64,000 nt of DNA from Pseudomonas saliphila (GCF_008638345.1 NZ_VTVA01000002.1:310001-374000); one strand, 5' to 3'. Shown: positions 29,600 to 39,103, counted from the first letter of the stretch. Numbers and translations: made by a program. Notes: a model not told the origin generated them from the letters alone.

Positions 29600-30229
29600 C
29601 TACTGCATGTCCTTCTCGGCGGACGACAGACTTCCAATGAAACCATCGCGCTGAAAAATGCGGTCCATATAATCCTGCAAGGGCTTTGCCTGTTTAGGCA
29701 GTTCGATTCCCAGCATGGGCAAACGCCAGAGGATCGGCGCGATGCAGCAGTCAACCAGACTGAATTCGTCGCTCATGAAATAGGACATTTCAGCGAACAC
29801 CGGCGCAACACCGGTCAGACTTTCACGTAATTCCTTGCGCGCCTTGGTCGCCGCCGCAGCGGGCGTCCTTGGGTCGGCAATGGTATCGACCAGATTGCAC
29901 CAGTCGCGCTGTACCCGGTACATCAGCAACCGCGTATTGGCTCGCGCAACCGGATAGACCGGCAACAACGGCGGGTGCGGAAATCGCTCGTCCAGGTACT
30001 CCATCATGATGTTTGGCTCATAGAGCACCAGATCACGATCGAGCAATGTTGGAACAGTATTGTAGGGATTGTTTTCAATAAGCTCTTGAGGATGATCGCC
30101 TGACTCGACGTTGATCACATCGACGGTAACCCCTTTCTCTGCCAGAACAATGCGTACGCGGTGACAATAATGGTCCCGTGGATCTGAGAAAAAAGCCATC
30201 GACGAACGTTTGCTGGCGGTAACACCCAT
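29600..30229 (-). CDS. sspA: Stringent starvation protein A (SspA)
   Basis: SspA is an RNA-polymerase-associated regulator of stationary-phase and virulence genes with a glutathione-transferase fold. The 209 residues show an N-terminal thioredoxin-like domain ([35 protein letters not shown]) and a helical C-domain. The conserved [11 protein letters not shown] stretch distinguishes SspA from true transferases. It heads the sspA-sspB operon; a consensus -10 lies at 30332-30337. Confidence 0.96.
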   Translation of the reverse strand: MGVTASKRSSMAFFSDPRDHYCHRVRIVLAEKGVTVDVINVESGDHPQELIENNPYNTVPTLLDRDLVLYEPNIMMEYLDERFPHPPLLPVYPVARANTRLLMYRVQRDWCNLVDTIADPRTPAAAATKARKELRESLTGVAPVFAEMSYFMSDEFSLVDCCIAPILWRLPMLGIELPKQAKPLQDYMDRIFQRDGFIGSLSSAEKDMQ

Positions 30230-30331
30230 ATATCAACCCTCATCCTTTGCGCATTGCGGTAGCAGCCTGCATGCGTAGCCACGGCCGCGCAGACCGGTGA
30301 AATTACCCCGGCCGCTATCAATTAGGCGTGC

Positions 30332-30337
30332 ATTATA
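30332..30337 (-). promoter_or_regulatory. -10 element for sspA
   Basis: A perfect TATAAT on the minus strand lies about 100 bp upstream of sspA, immediately after the petC terminator. The expected -35 position falls in the terminator stem (GGGGCG) and does not resemble the consensus, so an activator may be needed. Confidence 0.4.
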
Positions 30338-30341
30338 CCCC

Positions 30342-30373
30342 AGAAACAAGCGCGCGCCCCAAAGGGCGCGCGC
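30342..30373 (-). terminator. Terminator after petABC
   Basis: A perfect 10-bp GC-only stem (30350-30359 with 30364-30373) with a 4-nt loop, followed on the minus strand by TTGTTTCT. It lies 25 bp past the petC stop. Confidence 0.8.
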
Positions 30374-30397
30374 AATTGATCCGGTTAAAGCCGTGGA

Positions 30398-31177
30398 TCA
30401 GTGAACGTCTCTCCAGTACTCGCGTTTCAGCAGGTAAGCAAAGATGAACAGGAAGGCCAGATACAGCAGCACATAGATGCCGATGCGGTGGCGCTCCAGC
30501 TTGATCGGGTCAGCCGAGTAAGCAAGGAAGGCGACCAGATTACGTACTGTTTCGTCGAACTCCTCCTCGGACTGAGTACCCGTCTCAGGCACTACGGTCA
30601 GCACGTCACACTGCTCTTCCTGAACGGTGTCGCCAGTCAGCGTATCGCGCACGGGCTTACCGTCTTCCAACACCGGCATTGGCTTGCAACCGATAACCTG
30701 ATCACCCTGCAGCTCGGCAAGCACGTTAGGCATGCCCACGTTCGGGAACACCTTGTTGTTGGCGCCCAGCGGCCGCGTCGGATCTTCGTAGAAGGTGCGC
30801 ATGTAGGTGTACAGCCAATCCTCACCGCGCACGCGGGAAACCATGGTCAGATCCGGCGGAGCCGTACCGAACCATACTTTCGCGTCTACGGGGCGCATGC
30901 CGTTTTCCATGTGATCACCGATCAGCGCGCCGGTGAAGACCATGTTTTCAAGCATCAGCTCTTCCGGGATGCCCAGATCAGTAGCAACGCGTTCATAGCG
31001 CTGATACTGAGCAGAGTGACAACCCATGCAGTAGTTAACAAAAGTACGCGCGCCGTCCTGCAGCGAAGCCTTGTCGGTCAAGTCAATATTGGCCTCGTCC
31101 AGCTCGTACCCGCTGGCGGCACCCAGCGCAACGCAGGGCACCAGTGCAAATAACAGGGCAATTAGTCGATTTTTCAT
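30398..31177 (-). CDS. petC: Cytochrome c1 of the bc1 complex
   Basis: This is the membrane-anchored c-type cytochrome of complex III that passes electrons from the Rieske protein to soluble cytochrome c. The 259 residues have a signal peptide (about 1-20), heme motif CMGCH (50-54), the conserved segments TAPPDLT and GMPNV, and one C-terminal transmembrane helix (about 228-248) ending in basic residues. It starts on the petB stop (TAATG). Last gene of petABC. Confidence 0.97.
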   Translation of the reverse strand: MKNRLIALLFALVPCVALGAASGYELDEANIDLTDKASLQDGARTFVNYCMGCHSAQYQRYERVATDLGIPEELMLENMVFTGALIGDHMENGMRPVDAKVWFGTAPPDLTMVSRVRGEDWLYTYMRTFYEDPTRPLGANNKVFPNVGMPNVLAELQGDQVIGCKPMPVLEDGKPVRDTLTGDTVQEEQCDVLTVVPETGTQSEEEFDETVRNLVAFLAYSADPIKLERHRIGIYVLLYLAFLFIFAYLLKREYWRDVH

Positions 31178-32400
31178 TAGCCAGGGATCCTCTCCGGAAC
31201 GGCCTTAGTCTTCTCCATGCTGGTATAGAACGGCATGAGTATGAAGAAGGCGAAATACAGGACTGTACAAATCCGCGCGATCAGCGTCCGGGTCTCGTTA
31301 CCGGGAATCGCACCCAGAACACCCAGGATCACAAACACGACGCAGAAGATTGCCAGCCATAGCTTGCTCATCCAGCCTTTGTAGCGGATAGAGCGGACCG
31401 GACTGCGATCGAGCCAGGGTAGTACGAACAACATAGCGATCGACGCACCCATCGCCATGACACCCGGGAACGCGGAGCCACCAATTGCCGGTACGGCACG
31501 GAGAATCGCGTAGAACGGCGTGAAGTACCAGACCGGCGCAATATGGTCAGGCGTCTTCAACTGGTTGGCGACTTCGAAGTTCGGATGCTCAAGGAAGAAG
31601 CCGCCCATCTCCGGAAAGAAGAAGACGATGGTGCAGAACACGAACAGGAAGACCACCACGCCAACGATATCCTTGACGGTGTAGTAAGGGTGGAAGGGGA
31701 TGCCATCCAGCGGCTTGCCCGTTTCATCCTTCACCTTCTTGATATCGACACCCAGCGGGTTGTTGGAGCCCACCTCGTGCAGCGCGATAAGGTGCAACAC
31801 CACCAACCCCAGCAGCACTATCGGCAACGCAATAACGTGCAGTGCGAAGAAGCGGTTCAGCGTGATACCGGAAATCAGATAGTCACCACGCACCCACTGC
31901 GCCAGATCCGGACCGATGAACGGAATCGCCCCGAACAGGGAGATGATCACCTGGGCACCCCAATAGGACATCTGACCCCAGGGCAGCAGATAACCCATGA
32001 AGGCTTCAGCCATCAGCGCCAGGTAAATCAGCATACCGAACAACCATACGAGCTCGCGTGGCTTCTGATAGGAGCCGTACATGATGCCGCGAAGCATATG
32101 CAGGTAAACCACAGCGAAGAAGGCCGAAGCACCGGTAGAGTGCAGGTAGCGCAACAGCCAGCCATATTCCACATCACGCATGATGTATTCGATGGAGGCG
32201 AATGCACCGGCGGCAGAAGGCTCATAACTCATCGTCAGCCAGATGCCGGTCAGTATCTGGTTAACCAACACCAGCATTGCCAGCGAGCCGAAAAAGTAAA
32301 AGAAATTGAAGTTTTTGGGAGCGTAGTACTTGGTAAGGTGATTCTCGATCACCTCGTTGACCCCCATCCGCTCATTCACCCACGTCCAAAGCTTGCTCAT
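31177..32400 (-). CDS. petB: Cytochrome b of the bc1 complex
   Basis: This quinol-oxidising, di-heme membrane subunit has eight transmembrane helices in 407 residues. The Qo-site PDW(Y/F) region is replaced by the usual bacterial loop near helix ef, and heme-ligand histidines lie in helices B and D (for example LLRYLHSTGAS and FFALHVIALP). The gene starts on the petA stop and overlaps petC by one base, so the three subunits are translated as a unit. Length is typical of proteobacterial cytochrome b without fusion. Confidence 0.97.
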   Translation of the reverse strand: MSKLWTWVNERMGVNEVIENHLTKYYAPKNFNFFYFFGSLAMLVLVNQILTGIWLTMSYEPSAAGAFASIEYIMRDVEYGWLLRYLHSTGASAFFAVVYLHMLRGIMYGSYQKPRELVWLFGMLIYLALMAEAFMGYLLPWGQMSYWGAQVIISLFGAIPFIGPDLAQWVRGDYLISGITLNRFFALHVIALPIVLLGLVVLHLIALHEVGSNNPLGVDIKKVKDETGKPLDGIPFHPYYTVKDIVGVVVFLFVFCTIVFFFPEMGGFFLEHPNFEVANQLKTPDHIAPVWYFTPFYAILRAVPAIGGSAFPGVMAMGASIAMLFVLPWLDRSPVRSIRYKGWMSKLWLAIFCVVFVILGVLGAIPGNETRTLIARICTVLYFAFFILMPFYTSMEKTKAVPERIPG

Positions 32401-32993
32401 CAGGCTGTCTCCTCGTCCAGACCGATTACGATGATATCGTCGGTCTCATAGGAATGCGGGGGGACCGGGAGGTTCAACGGTGCCGGCTGGCCCCTATGTA
32501 CCCGACCGGACATATCGTAACGGGAGCTATGGCAGGGGCAGAAGTACCCGCCCTTCCAGTCCGACCCCATGTCAGCCGAAGCGACCTCAGGAATAAACAG
32601 CGGCGAGCAGCCGAGATGCGTACAGATGCCCATCACAATCAGTATTTCTGGTTTTATGGATCGGGTCACAGAATCAACGTATTCAGGCTGATCGGATGCC
32701 TCGGACTGGGGATCAGCGAGAACACCAGTGTTCTCCTCCAGAATCGTCAGCGCCTCAGGCGTTCGACGAGACACAAAGACCGGCTGACCCCGCCATTCGG
32801 CGACGATCTGCTGACCCGCCTCCAGCTTGCTGATATTCACCCTCACTGGCGCACCAGCCGCCTTGGCTCGGGCGCTTGGGAACCAGGACCCAACAAAGGG
32901 AACTGCTACCCCCACTACACCGGCGGCACCTACAACACTCGTGGCTGCCACCAGGAAGCGACGCCGGCCGTTATTAACGCCGTCATTACTCAT
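32400..32993 (-). CDS. petA: Rieske iron-sulfur subunit of the bc1 complex
   Basis: PetA carries the [2Fe-2S] cluster of complex III. The 197 residues begin with a twin-arginine signal anchor (GRRRFLVAATS, 9-19). Cluster ligands are Cys124 and His126 in CTHLGC and Cys152 and His155 in CPCHS, with Cys129 and Cys154 forming the usual disulfide. The ATG at 32993 (MSNDGVNNG) has GGGAG about 9 bp upstream. It is the first gene of petABC, with a candidate promoter at 33073-33101. Confidence 0.97.
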   Translation of the reverse strand: MSNDGVNNGRRRFLVAATSVVGAAGVVGVAVPFVGSWFPSARAKAAGAPVRVNISKLEAGQQIVAEWRGQPVFVSRRTPEALTILEENTGVLADPQSEASDQPEYVDSVTRSIKPEILIVMGICTHLGCSPLFIPEVASADMGSDWKGGYFCPCHSSRYDMSGRVHRGQPAPLNLPVPPHSYETDDIIVIGLDEETA

Positions 32994-33072
32994 CCAGTCG
33001 TCTCCCATCAGCTAAACAGGCCTTTTGACAAGGCTTTGAAGTTTTTTGTACTACTTGCACAAAATGAAACAG

Positions 33073-33101
33073 ATGGTAATGAAAAAGCCCTTTTTTGACA
33101 A
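33073..33101 (-). promoter_or_regulatory. Candidate promoter for petABC
   Basis: Minus strand: -35 TTGTCA (33096-33101), 17-bp spacer, -10 TACCAT (33073-33078). The sequence CTTGTCAAAA recurs about 70 bp downstream, next to the petA start region. Confidence 0.5.
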
Positions 33102-33210
33102 GGAGATATCCATCCCAACTCTAGTGCACAATCCATTGCCAGGGCGCGCCAATCGGGGCTTCAGCATTCAGCGCCCGGTGTGCGTGACACCATGTCGCAG
33201 ATACGACAAC

Positions 33211-33237
33211 GCCCGGCATCCTTTCGGGATACCGGGC
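33211..33237 (-). terminator. Terminator-like hairpin after rpsI
   Basis: An 11-bp stem with a single A-C mismatch (33211-33221 with 33227-33237) and a 5-nt loop, 23 bp after the rpsI stop. Only a weak U-containing tail follows (GTTGTCGTATCT). Confidence 0.65.
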
Positions 33238-33259
33238 GCTGTTGACACAAGCGTGGAAA

Positions 33260-33652
33260 TTAACGCTTGGAGTATTGTGGACGCTTACGTGCCTTACGCA
33301 GACCGACCTTCTTACGCTCGACCTCACGGGCATCGCGAGTCACATAACCAGCCTTGCGCAACTCACCACGCAGGGTCTCGTCATATTCCATCAGCGCACG
33401 GGTGATACCGTGGCGAATAGCGCCGGCCTGGCCGGAGCTGCCGCCGCCCTTGACGGTGACATAGATATCGAACTTCTCAGTGCTGTTAGTCAGCTCAAGC
33501 GGCTGACGAACAACCATCCGTGCAGTCTCGCGACCGAAGAAGTTTTCGATGGTGCGGCTGTTGATGGAGATATTTCCGTTGCCCGGACGCAGAAAGACCC
33601 GAGCTGTGGCAGTCTTACGACGGCCGGTACCGTAGTTTTGTGTTGCCGACAT
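33260..33652 (-). CDS. rpsI: 30S ribosomal protein S9
   Basis: S9 reaches the ribosomal P site with its C-terminal tail. The 130 residues have the N-terminal [19 protein letters not shown], the [15 protein letters not shown] motif, and the basic tail ending [11 protein letters not shown], whose final Arg contacts P-site tRNA in known ribosomes. It is co-transcribed with rplM, 11 bp upstream. Confidence 0.99.
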   Translation of the reverse strand: MSATQNYGTGRRKTATARVFLRPGNGNISINSRTIENFFGRETARMVVRQPLELTNSTEKFDIYVTVKGGGSSGQAGAIRHGITRALMEYDETLRGELRKAGYVTRDAREVERKKVGLRKARKRPQYSKR

Positions 33653-33663
33653 AATGAGATCCC

Positions 33664-34092
33664 TTAAATCTTGAGTTCTTGAGGCTGCTGAGCCGCATGC
33701 GGATGAGCTGCACCTTTGTACACTTTCATCTTGCGGTACATTGCACGACCCAAGGGGTTTTTCGGCAACATGCCTTTTACGGCAGACTCGATCACGCGCT
33801 CTGGAGCACGATTGATGAGCTTTTCAAAACTGATCGACTTGATACCACCGGGGAAACCGGAGTGACTGTAGTAGATCTTATCCTGAGCCTTCTTACCGGT
33901 CACATGCACCTTTTCGGCGTTAACGACAACGATGTAATCACCGGTATCGACGTGTGGGGTGTATTCGGGCTTGTGCTTGCCGCGCAGACGGGTGGCGATT
34001 TCAGTAGCCAGACGACCCAGGGTAAGACCACTGGCATCTACTACGTACCAATCACGTTTGACGGTTTCCGGTTTGGCGCTAAAGGTTTTCAT
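33664..34092 (-). CDS. rplM: 50S ribosomal protein L13
   Basis: L13 is an early-assembly 50S protein. The 142 residues contain [19 protein letters not shown] near the N-terminus, the [20 protein letters not shown] block and the ending [13 protein letters not shown]. It forms the standard rplM-rpsI operon with a good promoter at 34136-34164. A short palindrome, GCCTCTGAGGC, lies just ahead of the start codon; I cannot say whether it takes part in autogenous control. Confidence 0.99.
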   Translation of the reverse strand: MKTFSAKPETVKRDWYVVDASGLTLGRLATEIATRLRGKHKPEYTPHVDTGDYIVVVNAEKVHVTGKKAQDKIYYSHSGFPGGIKSISFEKLINRAPERVIESAVKGMLPKNPLGRAMYRKMKVYKGAAHPHAAQQPQELKI

Positions 34093-34135
34093 TAATCCTA
34101 GCCTCAGAGGCCGCTCTAAATTTACAAGAGGGCGA

Positions 34136-34164
34136 ATCTTACAGAATGAAATGTGTTTTTACAA
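34136..34164 (-). promoter_or_regulatory. Promoter of rplM-rpsI
   Basis: Minus strand: -35 TTGTAA (34159-34164), 17-bp spacer, -10 TAAGAT (34136-34141), about 45 bp upstream of the rplM ATG. Confidence 0.6.
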
Positions 34165-34352
34165 GACAACAAAGCCTAGACAGACACTCAGTGGGGGCTC
34201 TGTGGGTCTGGTGGCATCTGCGCTGTAAACCACGACAGGCTAGGCATCCTGTCGAAAGTGGCGGGCATTATGCCAAGGGAGCTAAAAATTTCAACCTTTA
34301 TTTCCAGCCATGGTACTAATAATGGCTTTCGCCAGCAGCAGGAGACCTGTCC

Positions 34353-35393
34353 ATGCAATACCGCCCTCTCGGCCGCAGCCAGCTCAAAGTCAGTGCACTG
34401 TGTCTAGGAACCATGACTTGGGGTGAGCAAAACACTCAAGCCGAAGCCTTCGCACAAATCGACCGCGCCCGCGATGCTGGCGTGAACTTCATCGACACTG
34501 CCGAGATGTACCCCGTTCCGCCGCGCAACGAAACCTACACGACCACCGAGTCCATTATCGGCAACTATTTCCGCGAACGGGGCAATCGGGATAAATGGAT
34601 AGTCGCCAGCAAGATTGCCGGGCCGAACCGGGAAATGCGCCATATCCGCGACGGTGGAACACGCTTTAATCGGGAGCATATTACCGCCGCGCTGGATGCC
34701 AGCCTGCAACGTCTGCAGACCGACTATGTCGATCTGTATCAGCTGCACTGGCCAGACCGCAGCACCAATATGTTTGGCAATCTGGGTTACCGACATGATC
34801 TGGACGAGCAATTAACCCCAATCGAAGACACGCTGGAAGTGCTCGACGAGATGGTGAAAGCGGGAAAGATTCGCCATATCGGCCTGTCCAACGAGACCCC
34901 CTGGGGCGTCAGTCGCTTTCTGCATCTGGCGGAGACGCGTGGCTGGCCGCGCATCGTATCAATACAGAACCCCTATAACCTGCTCAATCGCAGCTACGAG
35001 GTGGGCCTGGCAGAAATGTCGATGCGCGAGCAGACAGGATTACTCGCCTATTCACCGCTGGCTTTCGGCACCCTCACCGGCAAGTATCTGAACGGATTGC
35101 GCCCGGACAAGGCCCGCATAACGCTATTCAGCCGGTTTACGCGCTACACCAACTCTGAAGCCCAGATCGCCTGTGCGCGCTATGTGCAGCTCGCACGTGA
35201 TCATGGAATGGATCCGGCGCAGATGGCACTGGCTTTTGTGACGCGTCAGCCCTTCGTGACCAGTAACATCATCGGCGCAACGAACATGGACCAGCTCAAC
35301 CGCAACCTCAGCAGCATCAACATGGGCCTGAGCGATGCAATTCTCGAAGCCATCGCAGCCATCCACCGCAGCCAGCCTAATCCTGCGCCATAG
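34353..35393 (+). CDS. tas: NADP(H)-dependent aldo/keto reductase, Tas-like
   Basis: A TIM-barrel oxidoreductase of 346 residues close to E. coli Tas. The catalytic tetrad is visible: Asp48 and Tyr53 (FIDTAEMY), Lys87 (ASKIAG) and His132 (YQLHWPDR). The long insertion NMFGNLGYRHDLDEQ after the histidine is typical of the Tas/YajO-like branch. GGAG lies about 8 bp before the ATG. It is monocistronic and convergent with zapE. The physiological substrate is unknown. Confidence 0.92.
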   Translation: MQYRPLGRSQLKVSALCLGTMTWGEQNTQAEAFAQIDRARDAGVNFIDTAEMYPVPPRNETYTTTESIIGNYFRERGNRDKWIVASKIAGPNREMRHIRDGGTRFNREHITAALDASLQRLQTDYVDLYQLHWPDRSTNMFGNLGYRHDLDEQLTPIEDTLEVLDEMVKAGKIRHIGLSNETPWGVSRFLHLAETRGWPRIVSIQNPYNLLNRSYEVGLAEMSMREQTGLLAYSPLAFGTLTGKYLNGLRPDKARITLFSRFTRYTNSEAQIACARYVQLARDHGMDPAQMALAFVTRQPFVTSNIIGATNMDQLNRNLSSINMGLSDAILEAIAAIHRSQPNPAP

Positions 35394-35417
35394 AAGCTGA
35401 CCACCGGCACTACTGAA

Positions 35418-35440
35418 GAGGCCGCCTTTCAGGCGGCCTC
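35418..35440. terminator. Bidirectional hairpin between tas and zapE
   Basis: A perfect 10-bp stem gaggccgcct/aggcggcctc with a 3-nt loop in the 52-bp convergent gap. There is no U tract on either strand. Confidence 0.6.
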
Positions 35441-35445
35441 ACCGG

Positions 35446-36537
35446 TTACGGCTTATGGGGGCGAGAAAGAAACTCATGAGACTGCATTTCCAGTAATCGA
35501 CTCAGGGTACGCTGGAACTCGAACTCCAACCGCCCTCCGGTGTACAGGTCTTTCAGCTCGACTTCCGAAGAAATGATCAGCTTCACGTTACGATCGTAGA
35601 ACTCGTCGACCATGTTAACGAAGCGTCTTGCCATATCGTCCTTGGATGTGCCCATCTGCTCTACATTGGCAATCAACACAGCATGGAAGATCTTGGCCAG
35701 CTCTATGTAATCGTTCTGGCTTCGCGGCCCATCACAGAGTTCACGAAACTCAAACCAACCGACATCTTCGCCTACCCTGACTGACTGCACGGATCGATTG
35801 TTGATGCTAAGAGTTTCGGCTTCGACAACATTGTCCATTTCCGGCACGAGGCTTTCAAAACTCCGGCGCAAACTGGCCTCCGCCTCAGCGTCCAACGGGC
35901 AATGGTACAGCTCGGCCTGCTCCAGGGCGCGCAGCCGGTAATCGACGCCACTGTCGACATTGACCACTTCCGTATGACTGTTCAACAAGGCGATGGCGGG
36001 CAGGAAACGCGCTCGCTGCAAACCATTCTTGTACAGTCCGTCAGGAACGATATTCGAGGTCGCTACCAGCGTAACGCCATTATGGAACAGCTCTTCCATA
36101 AGCGTGCCGAGGATCATCGCATCGGTGATATCCGACACGAAAAACTCATCAAAACAGATAACCCGCGCCTCATCTGCGAAACGCTTGGCGATCAATGAGA
36201 GAGGATTCTTTTCACCCTTGAGCTTATCCAGCTCCTGGTGAACACGCTGCATGAACCGGTGGAAGTGCGTGCGCATCTTGCGTTCAAAGGGCAGCGCATC
36301 GAAAAAGGTATCGACCAGATAGGTCTTGCCGCGCCCTACCCCACCCCAGAAATACAGGCCTTTTACCGGCTCCGGCTTCTTGCCCAGTAGCTTGCCGAGC
36401 AGACCTGGTCTGGCCGAGTCCTGCGCCACCAGCTCGTCAAACAACCGCTGCAAATGGCGAACGGCATTTGCCTGGGCAGGATCGTGAATGAAGTCCGGAC
36501 GCTTTAGGTCCGCCTGATAGCGTGCGAGAGGCGTCAT
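35446..36537 (-). CDS. zapE: Cell division ATPase ZapE (AFG1/YhcM family)
   Basis: ZapE is a Z-ring-associated P-loop ATPase related to mitochondrial AFG1. The 363 residues show Walker A GGVGRGKT (65-72), Walker B VICFDEFFV, sensor LVATSNIVPDGLY, and the C-terminal MVDEFYDRNVKLIISSEV. The start at 36537 (MTPLARYQADL) gives normal length; the longer reading overlaps the hydrolase gene upstream. The hydrolase ends 34 bp before it and could be co-transcribed. Confidence 0.95.
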   Translation of the reverse strand: MTPLARYQADLKRPDFIHDPAQANAVRHLQRLFDELVAQDSARPGLLGKLLGKKPEPVKGLYFWGGVGRGKTYLVDTFFDALPFERKMRTHFHRFMQRVHQELDKLKGEKNPLSLIAKRFADEARVICFDEFFVSDITDAMILGTLMEELFHNGVTLVATSNIVPDGLYKNGLQRARFLPAIALLNSHTEVVNVDSGVDYRLRALEQAELYHCPLDAEAEASLRRSFESLVPEMDNVVEAETLSINNRSVQSVRVGEDVGWFEFRELCDGPRSQNDYIELAKIFHAVLIANVEQMGTSKDDMARRFVNMVDEFYDRNVKLIISSEVELKDLYTGGRLEFEFQRTLSRLLEMQSHEFLSRPHKP

Positions 36538-36571
36538 GCTGGATACCACCGAAATACAGGGGGGCGATACT

Positions 36572-37222
36572 CTAACCGCCAACCCCCGAATTGGCAATCT
36601 GACCTAAGTAGCGCTCCACCGCTTCCTTCAGCTCAACCAGTCGACCATGAAAGAAGTGCCCAGTATCGGCAAAGCGTTGCACTGAAACACCCGGCTGGCC
36701 CTCCAGCAGACTGAATACAGCCCCGGATGCCACAACTTCGTCAGCCTCTCCCATCATGACCGCAGCAGCGCCGGGCAAGGGCATCAGATCGCTGAAGGGC
36801 AGCTTCTCTACCGAGGGGGCGACCAGCACCAGGCGCGCCGGCCAGGTGTCGAGGCGGCAGGCCGCTGCAGCAGCCACGTAGCCTCCAAAGGAGAACCCCA
36901 TCAGCCACAGCCTGTTCGCGCCGAGATTCGCGTGCGCCCAGGCGATCACCGCCAGGCAATCCTCTATTTCCCCGATACCGTCGGCATGTTCGCCAGCACT
37001 TTTCCCTACTCCGCGAAAATTGAAACGTATCGTGCTTGCGCCCTGATCCCTGGCGGCGCGCATCAGTGTATGCACGACCTTGTTCTGCATTGCACCACCG
37101 TGCAAGGGATGCGGATGACAGATGACTGCGACGCACTCTGCGCCCTCGACTCGGGTGACCAACATCTCAAGCGAGCCGGCAGGCCCTTCTATCAACTGCG
37201 ATTCTTCAGCTATACGGCTCAT
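36572..37222 (-). CDS. Alpha/beta hydrolase (COG2945-like)
   Basis: A cytoplasmic serine hydrolase of 216 residues. The likely triad is Ser111 in GFSFGG, Asp161 in GEADEVV and His189 in ADTGHFFHG; an HPHPLHGG motif at 36-43 is typical of this small-esterase group and probably shapes the oxyanion hole. The ATG at 37222 has GGAG about 9 bp upstream. It lies just upstream of zapE, as in P. aeruginosa. The substrate is not known. Confidence 0.9.
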   Translation of the reverse strand: MSRIAEESQLIEGPAGSLEMLVTRVEGAECVAVICHPHPLHGGAMQNKVVHTLMRAARDQGASTIRFNFRGVGKSAGEHADGIGEIEDCLAVIAWAHANLGANRLWLMGFSFGGYVAAAAACRLDTWPARLVLVAPSVEKLPFSDLMPLPGAAAVMMGEADEVVASGAVFSLLEGQPGVSVQRFADTGHFFHGRLVELKEAVERYLGQIANSGVGG

Positions 37223-37454
37223 GGCTCGCTCTCCGTGACTGTTCTGGATTAAATGGCGTCGCATGTGGGGAAGACTATCAGTCGGACCGGCTGGCAAACA
37301 CGCCAAAAGCGGCCTGAGCACACAACCACCTGCCTCCGTCGATCCGTCGCTCGCACGCAACCGCGCGTGACACAAAGATCAACAGAGCCTAGCCTTGTTC
37401 TGCAAATGCCGTTACCGTACCCACATGCAGTGATTGACTCAATGAGGAACCAAG

Positions 37455-37916
37455 GTGGAAGCAAACGAAAACCTCTGGATTGCAGTACTAATCGCCCTGG
37501 CTCTGGGCATTGTGATCGGTGTAGTCATCGCTCGCCTCGCCAAGCGTGTCGGCGGGACCGGCGGCACCGGCACACAGGCCCAGCTTGAGGGCCTGCAACT
37601 GCGGTTCGAGGAATATCAGCAGGAGGTCGCCAGCCATTTCAATACCACGGCGAGCCTGGTGTCAAAGCTCAACCGAAGCCATCAGGAGATGCAGGAGCAC
37701 CTGACTCAGGGTGCGGTAAACCTTGCTCCGGATGAAATGACTCGTCAGCGTCTGCTGGCCGCACTGGAAAGCAACTCCGACCCGATCCATAACAGCGGTC
37801 GCGAACGACCTGACTCGGTGTTCGACAGCTTTGAACCGCCACGCGACTATGCCCCCAAACTTGAAGACAGCCCAGGCACGCTGTCAGAAGAGTACGGCGT
37901 CAAGCGCAAGCGCTAA
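37455..37916 (+). CDS. zapG: ZapG/YhcB family membrane protein (DUF1043)
   Basis: A small inner-membrane protein linked to division and envelope synthesis in enterobacteria. The 153 residues have a short exterior N-terminus, one transmembrane helix (about 7-27), a cytoplasmic coiled coil (about 42-85) and a disordered acidic C-tail. The start is a GTG at 37455 with AGGAA 5 bp upstream. It is divergent from the hydrolase-zapE pair and directly precedes the lipid-transport operon. Confidence 0.9.
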   Translation: MEANENLWIAVLIALALGIVIGVVIARLAKRVGGTGGTGTQAQLEGLQLRFEEYQQEVASHFNTTASLVSKLNRSHQEMQEHLTQGAVNLAPDEMTRQRLLAALESNSDPIHNSGRERPDSVFDSFEPPRDYAPKLEDSPGTLSEEYGVKRKR

Positions 37917-37923
37917 TGTCTGT

Positions 37924-37944
37924 CCCTGCACGCTCAGTGCAGGG
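37924..37944 (+). terminator. Hairpin just after zapG
   Basis: A perfect 8-bp stem ccctgcac/gtgcaggg with a 5-nt loop begins 8 bp past the zapG stop, with no U tract. It argues that the permease gene starts downstream at 37967 rather than on the zapG stop. Confidence 0.5.
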
Positions 37945-37966
37945 CTCACCCTTCGGGAATTCTGGC

Positions 37967-39103
37967 ATGGCGGCGCTCCCCGATAATCCCTTTCTGACTC
38001 ATCGCTCCGGCGACCCCCTGCATCTGGTTATCTCAGGTGACTGGACGCTACAGCACTACGCAGAACTGCGCCGGTTGATTGAAGGTCGGGGCGGCGCCAG
38101 AGTCGCTCTCATGCAGGCCGACCTCGGTGGTCTTGGCGAACTGGATACCGCTGGTGGCCAGCTGCTGGCTGAACTGCTCGGCAGTGAGCTGCTCGAGACC
38201 GCCGCTGAACAACAGCCTGAGATACCCGAAGAACGTCGCATCCTGTTGCGGCGCATTGCTGAAAGCCTGGCCCCGGAGAGCGCGCACCCACCAACCGGTT
38301 ACGCCCTCGGCGATATGCTTGCGCGGGTCGGCCAGAGCATGCTGATGTTCTGGGAGCATCTGATCTCACTGCTTGGCTTCATCGGCCTGACGCTTGCTGG
38401 CATCGCCCGCAACCTCGTGCGACCGGGCAACTGGCGCATCACCGCCGTCGTGGCTCAGATTGAGCAGACAGCGCTTAACGCGGTACCGATAGTCGCATTG
38501 CTCAGCTTTATGGTGGGCGCGGTCATCGCCTTCCTCGGCGCCACTGTGCTGTCAGAATTCGGCGCCAGTATCTTTACTGTCGACCTGGTGGCCTTCTCCT
38601 TCCTGCGCGAGTTCGGTGTGTTGCTGACCGCCATTCTGATGGCCGGTCGCACAGCCAGCGCCTTTACCGCTCAGATCGGCTCGATGAAGGCCAACGAAGA
38701 GATCGACGCCATCCGCGCGCTGGGCCTGAATCCTCTTGAGCTTCTGGTTATCCCGCGGGTGCTTGCGTTGCTGGTTGCCATGCCGGCGCTGACTTTCATT
38801 GCCACGCTCGCCGGCCTGTTCGGCGGTGGCGTGGTCTGTGCTCTGGCGCTGGATATTTCACCCACCATGTTCATTGGCATCTTGCAGCAGAATGTCGACG
38901 CGCAGCATTTTGTGCTCGGCATGGCCAAGGCCCCGGTGTTCGCTTTCCTGATTGCCATCATCGGCTGTCTCGAGGGCTTCAAGGTCAGCGGCAGCGCCGA
39001 GTCAGTAGGCGAACACACCACCTCGGCGGTCGTGCAATGCATTTTCGTGGTGATACTGGTAGACGCCATGGCCGCCCTTTTCTACATGGAGATGGGCTGG
39101 TGA
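37967..39103 (+). CDS. MlaE-type lipid ABC transporter permease with N-terminal STAS-like domain
   Basis: This is the inner-membrane permease of an MCE transport complex. The 378 residues fuse an N-terminal domain of about 110 residues, resembling STAS/anti-sigma-antagonist folds (GDPLHLVISGDWTLQH), to a five-helix MlaE domain (about 115-378) carrying the coupling-helix stretch GSMKANEEIDAIRALG. In the Mla system the STAS protein MlaB is a separate subunit; here it seems fused. The ATG at 37967 has GGGAA about 8 bp upstream; an ATG on the zapG stop (37916) would add 17 residues across a hairpin. It overlaps the ATPase gene by 4 bp. Confidence 0.9.
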   Translation: MAALPDNPFLTHRSGDPLHLVISGDWTLQHYAELRRLIEGRGGARVALMQADLGGLGELDTAGGQLLAELLGSELLETAAEQQPEIPEERRILLRRIAESLAPESAHPPTGYALGDMLARVGQSMLMFWEHLISLLGFIGLTLAGIARNLVRPGNWRITAVVAQIEQTALNAVPIVALLSFMVGAVIAFLGATVLSEFGASIFTVDLVAFSFLREFGVLLTAILMAGRTASAFTAQIGSMKANEEIDAIRALGLNPLELLVIPRVLALLVAMPALTFIATLAGLFGGGVVCALALDISPTMFIGILQQNVDAQHFVLGMAKAPVFAFLIAIIGCLEGFKVSGSAESVGEHTTSAVVQCIFVVILVDAMAALFYMEMGW

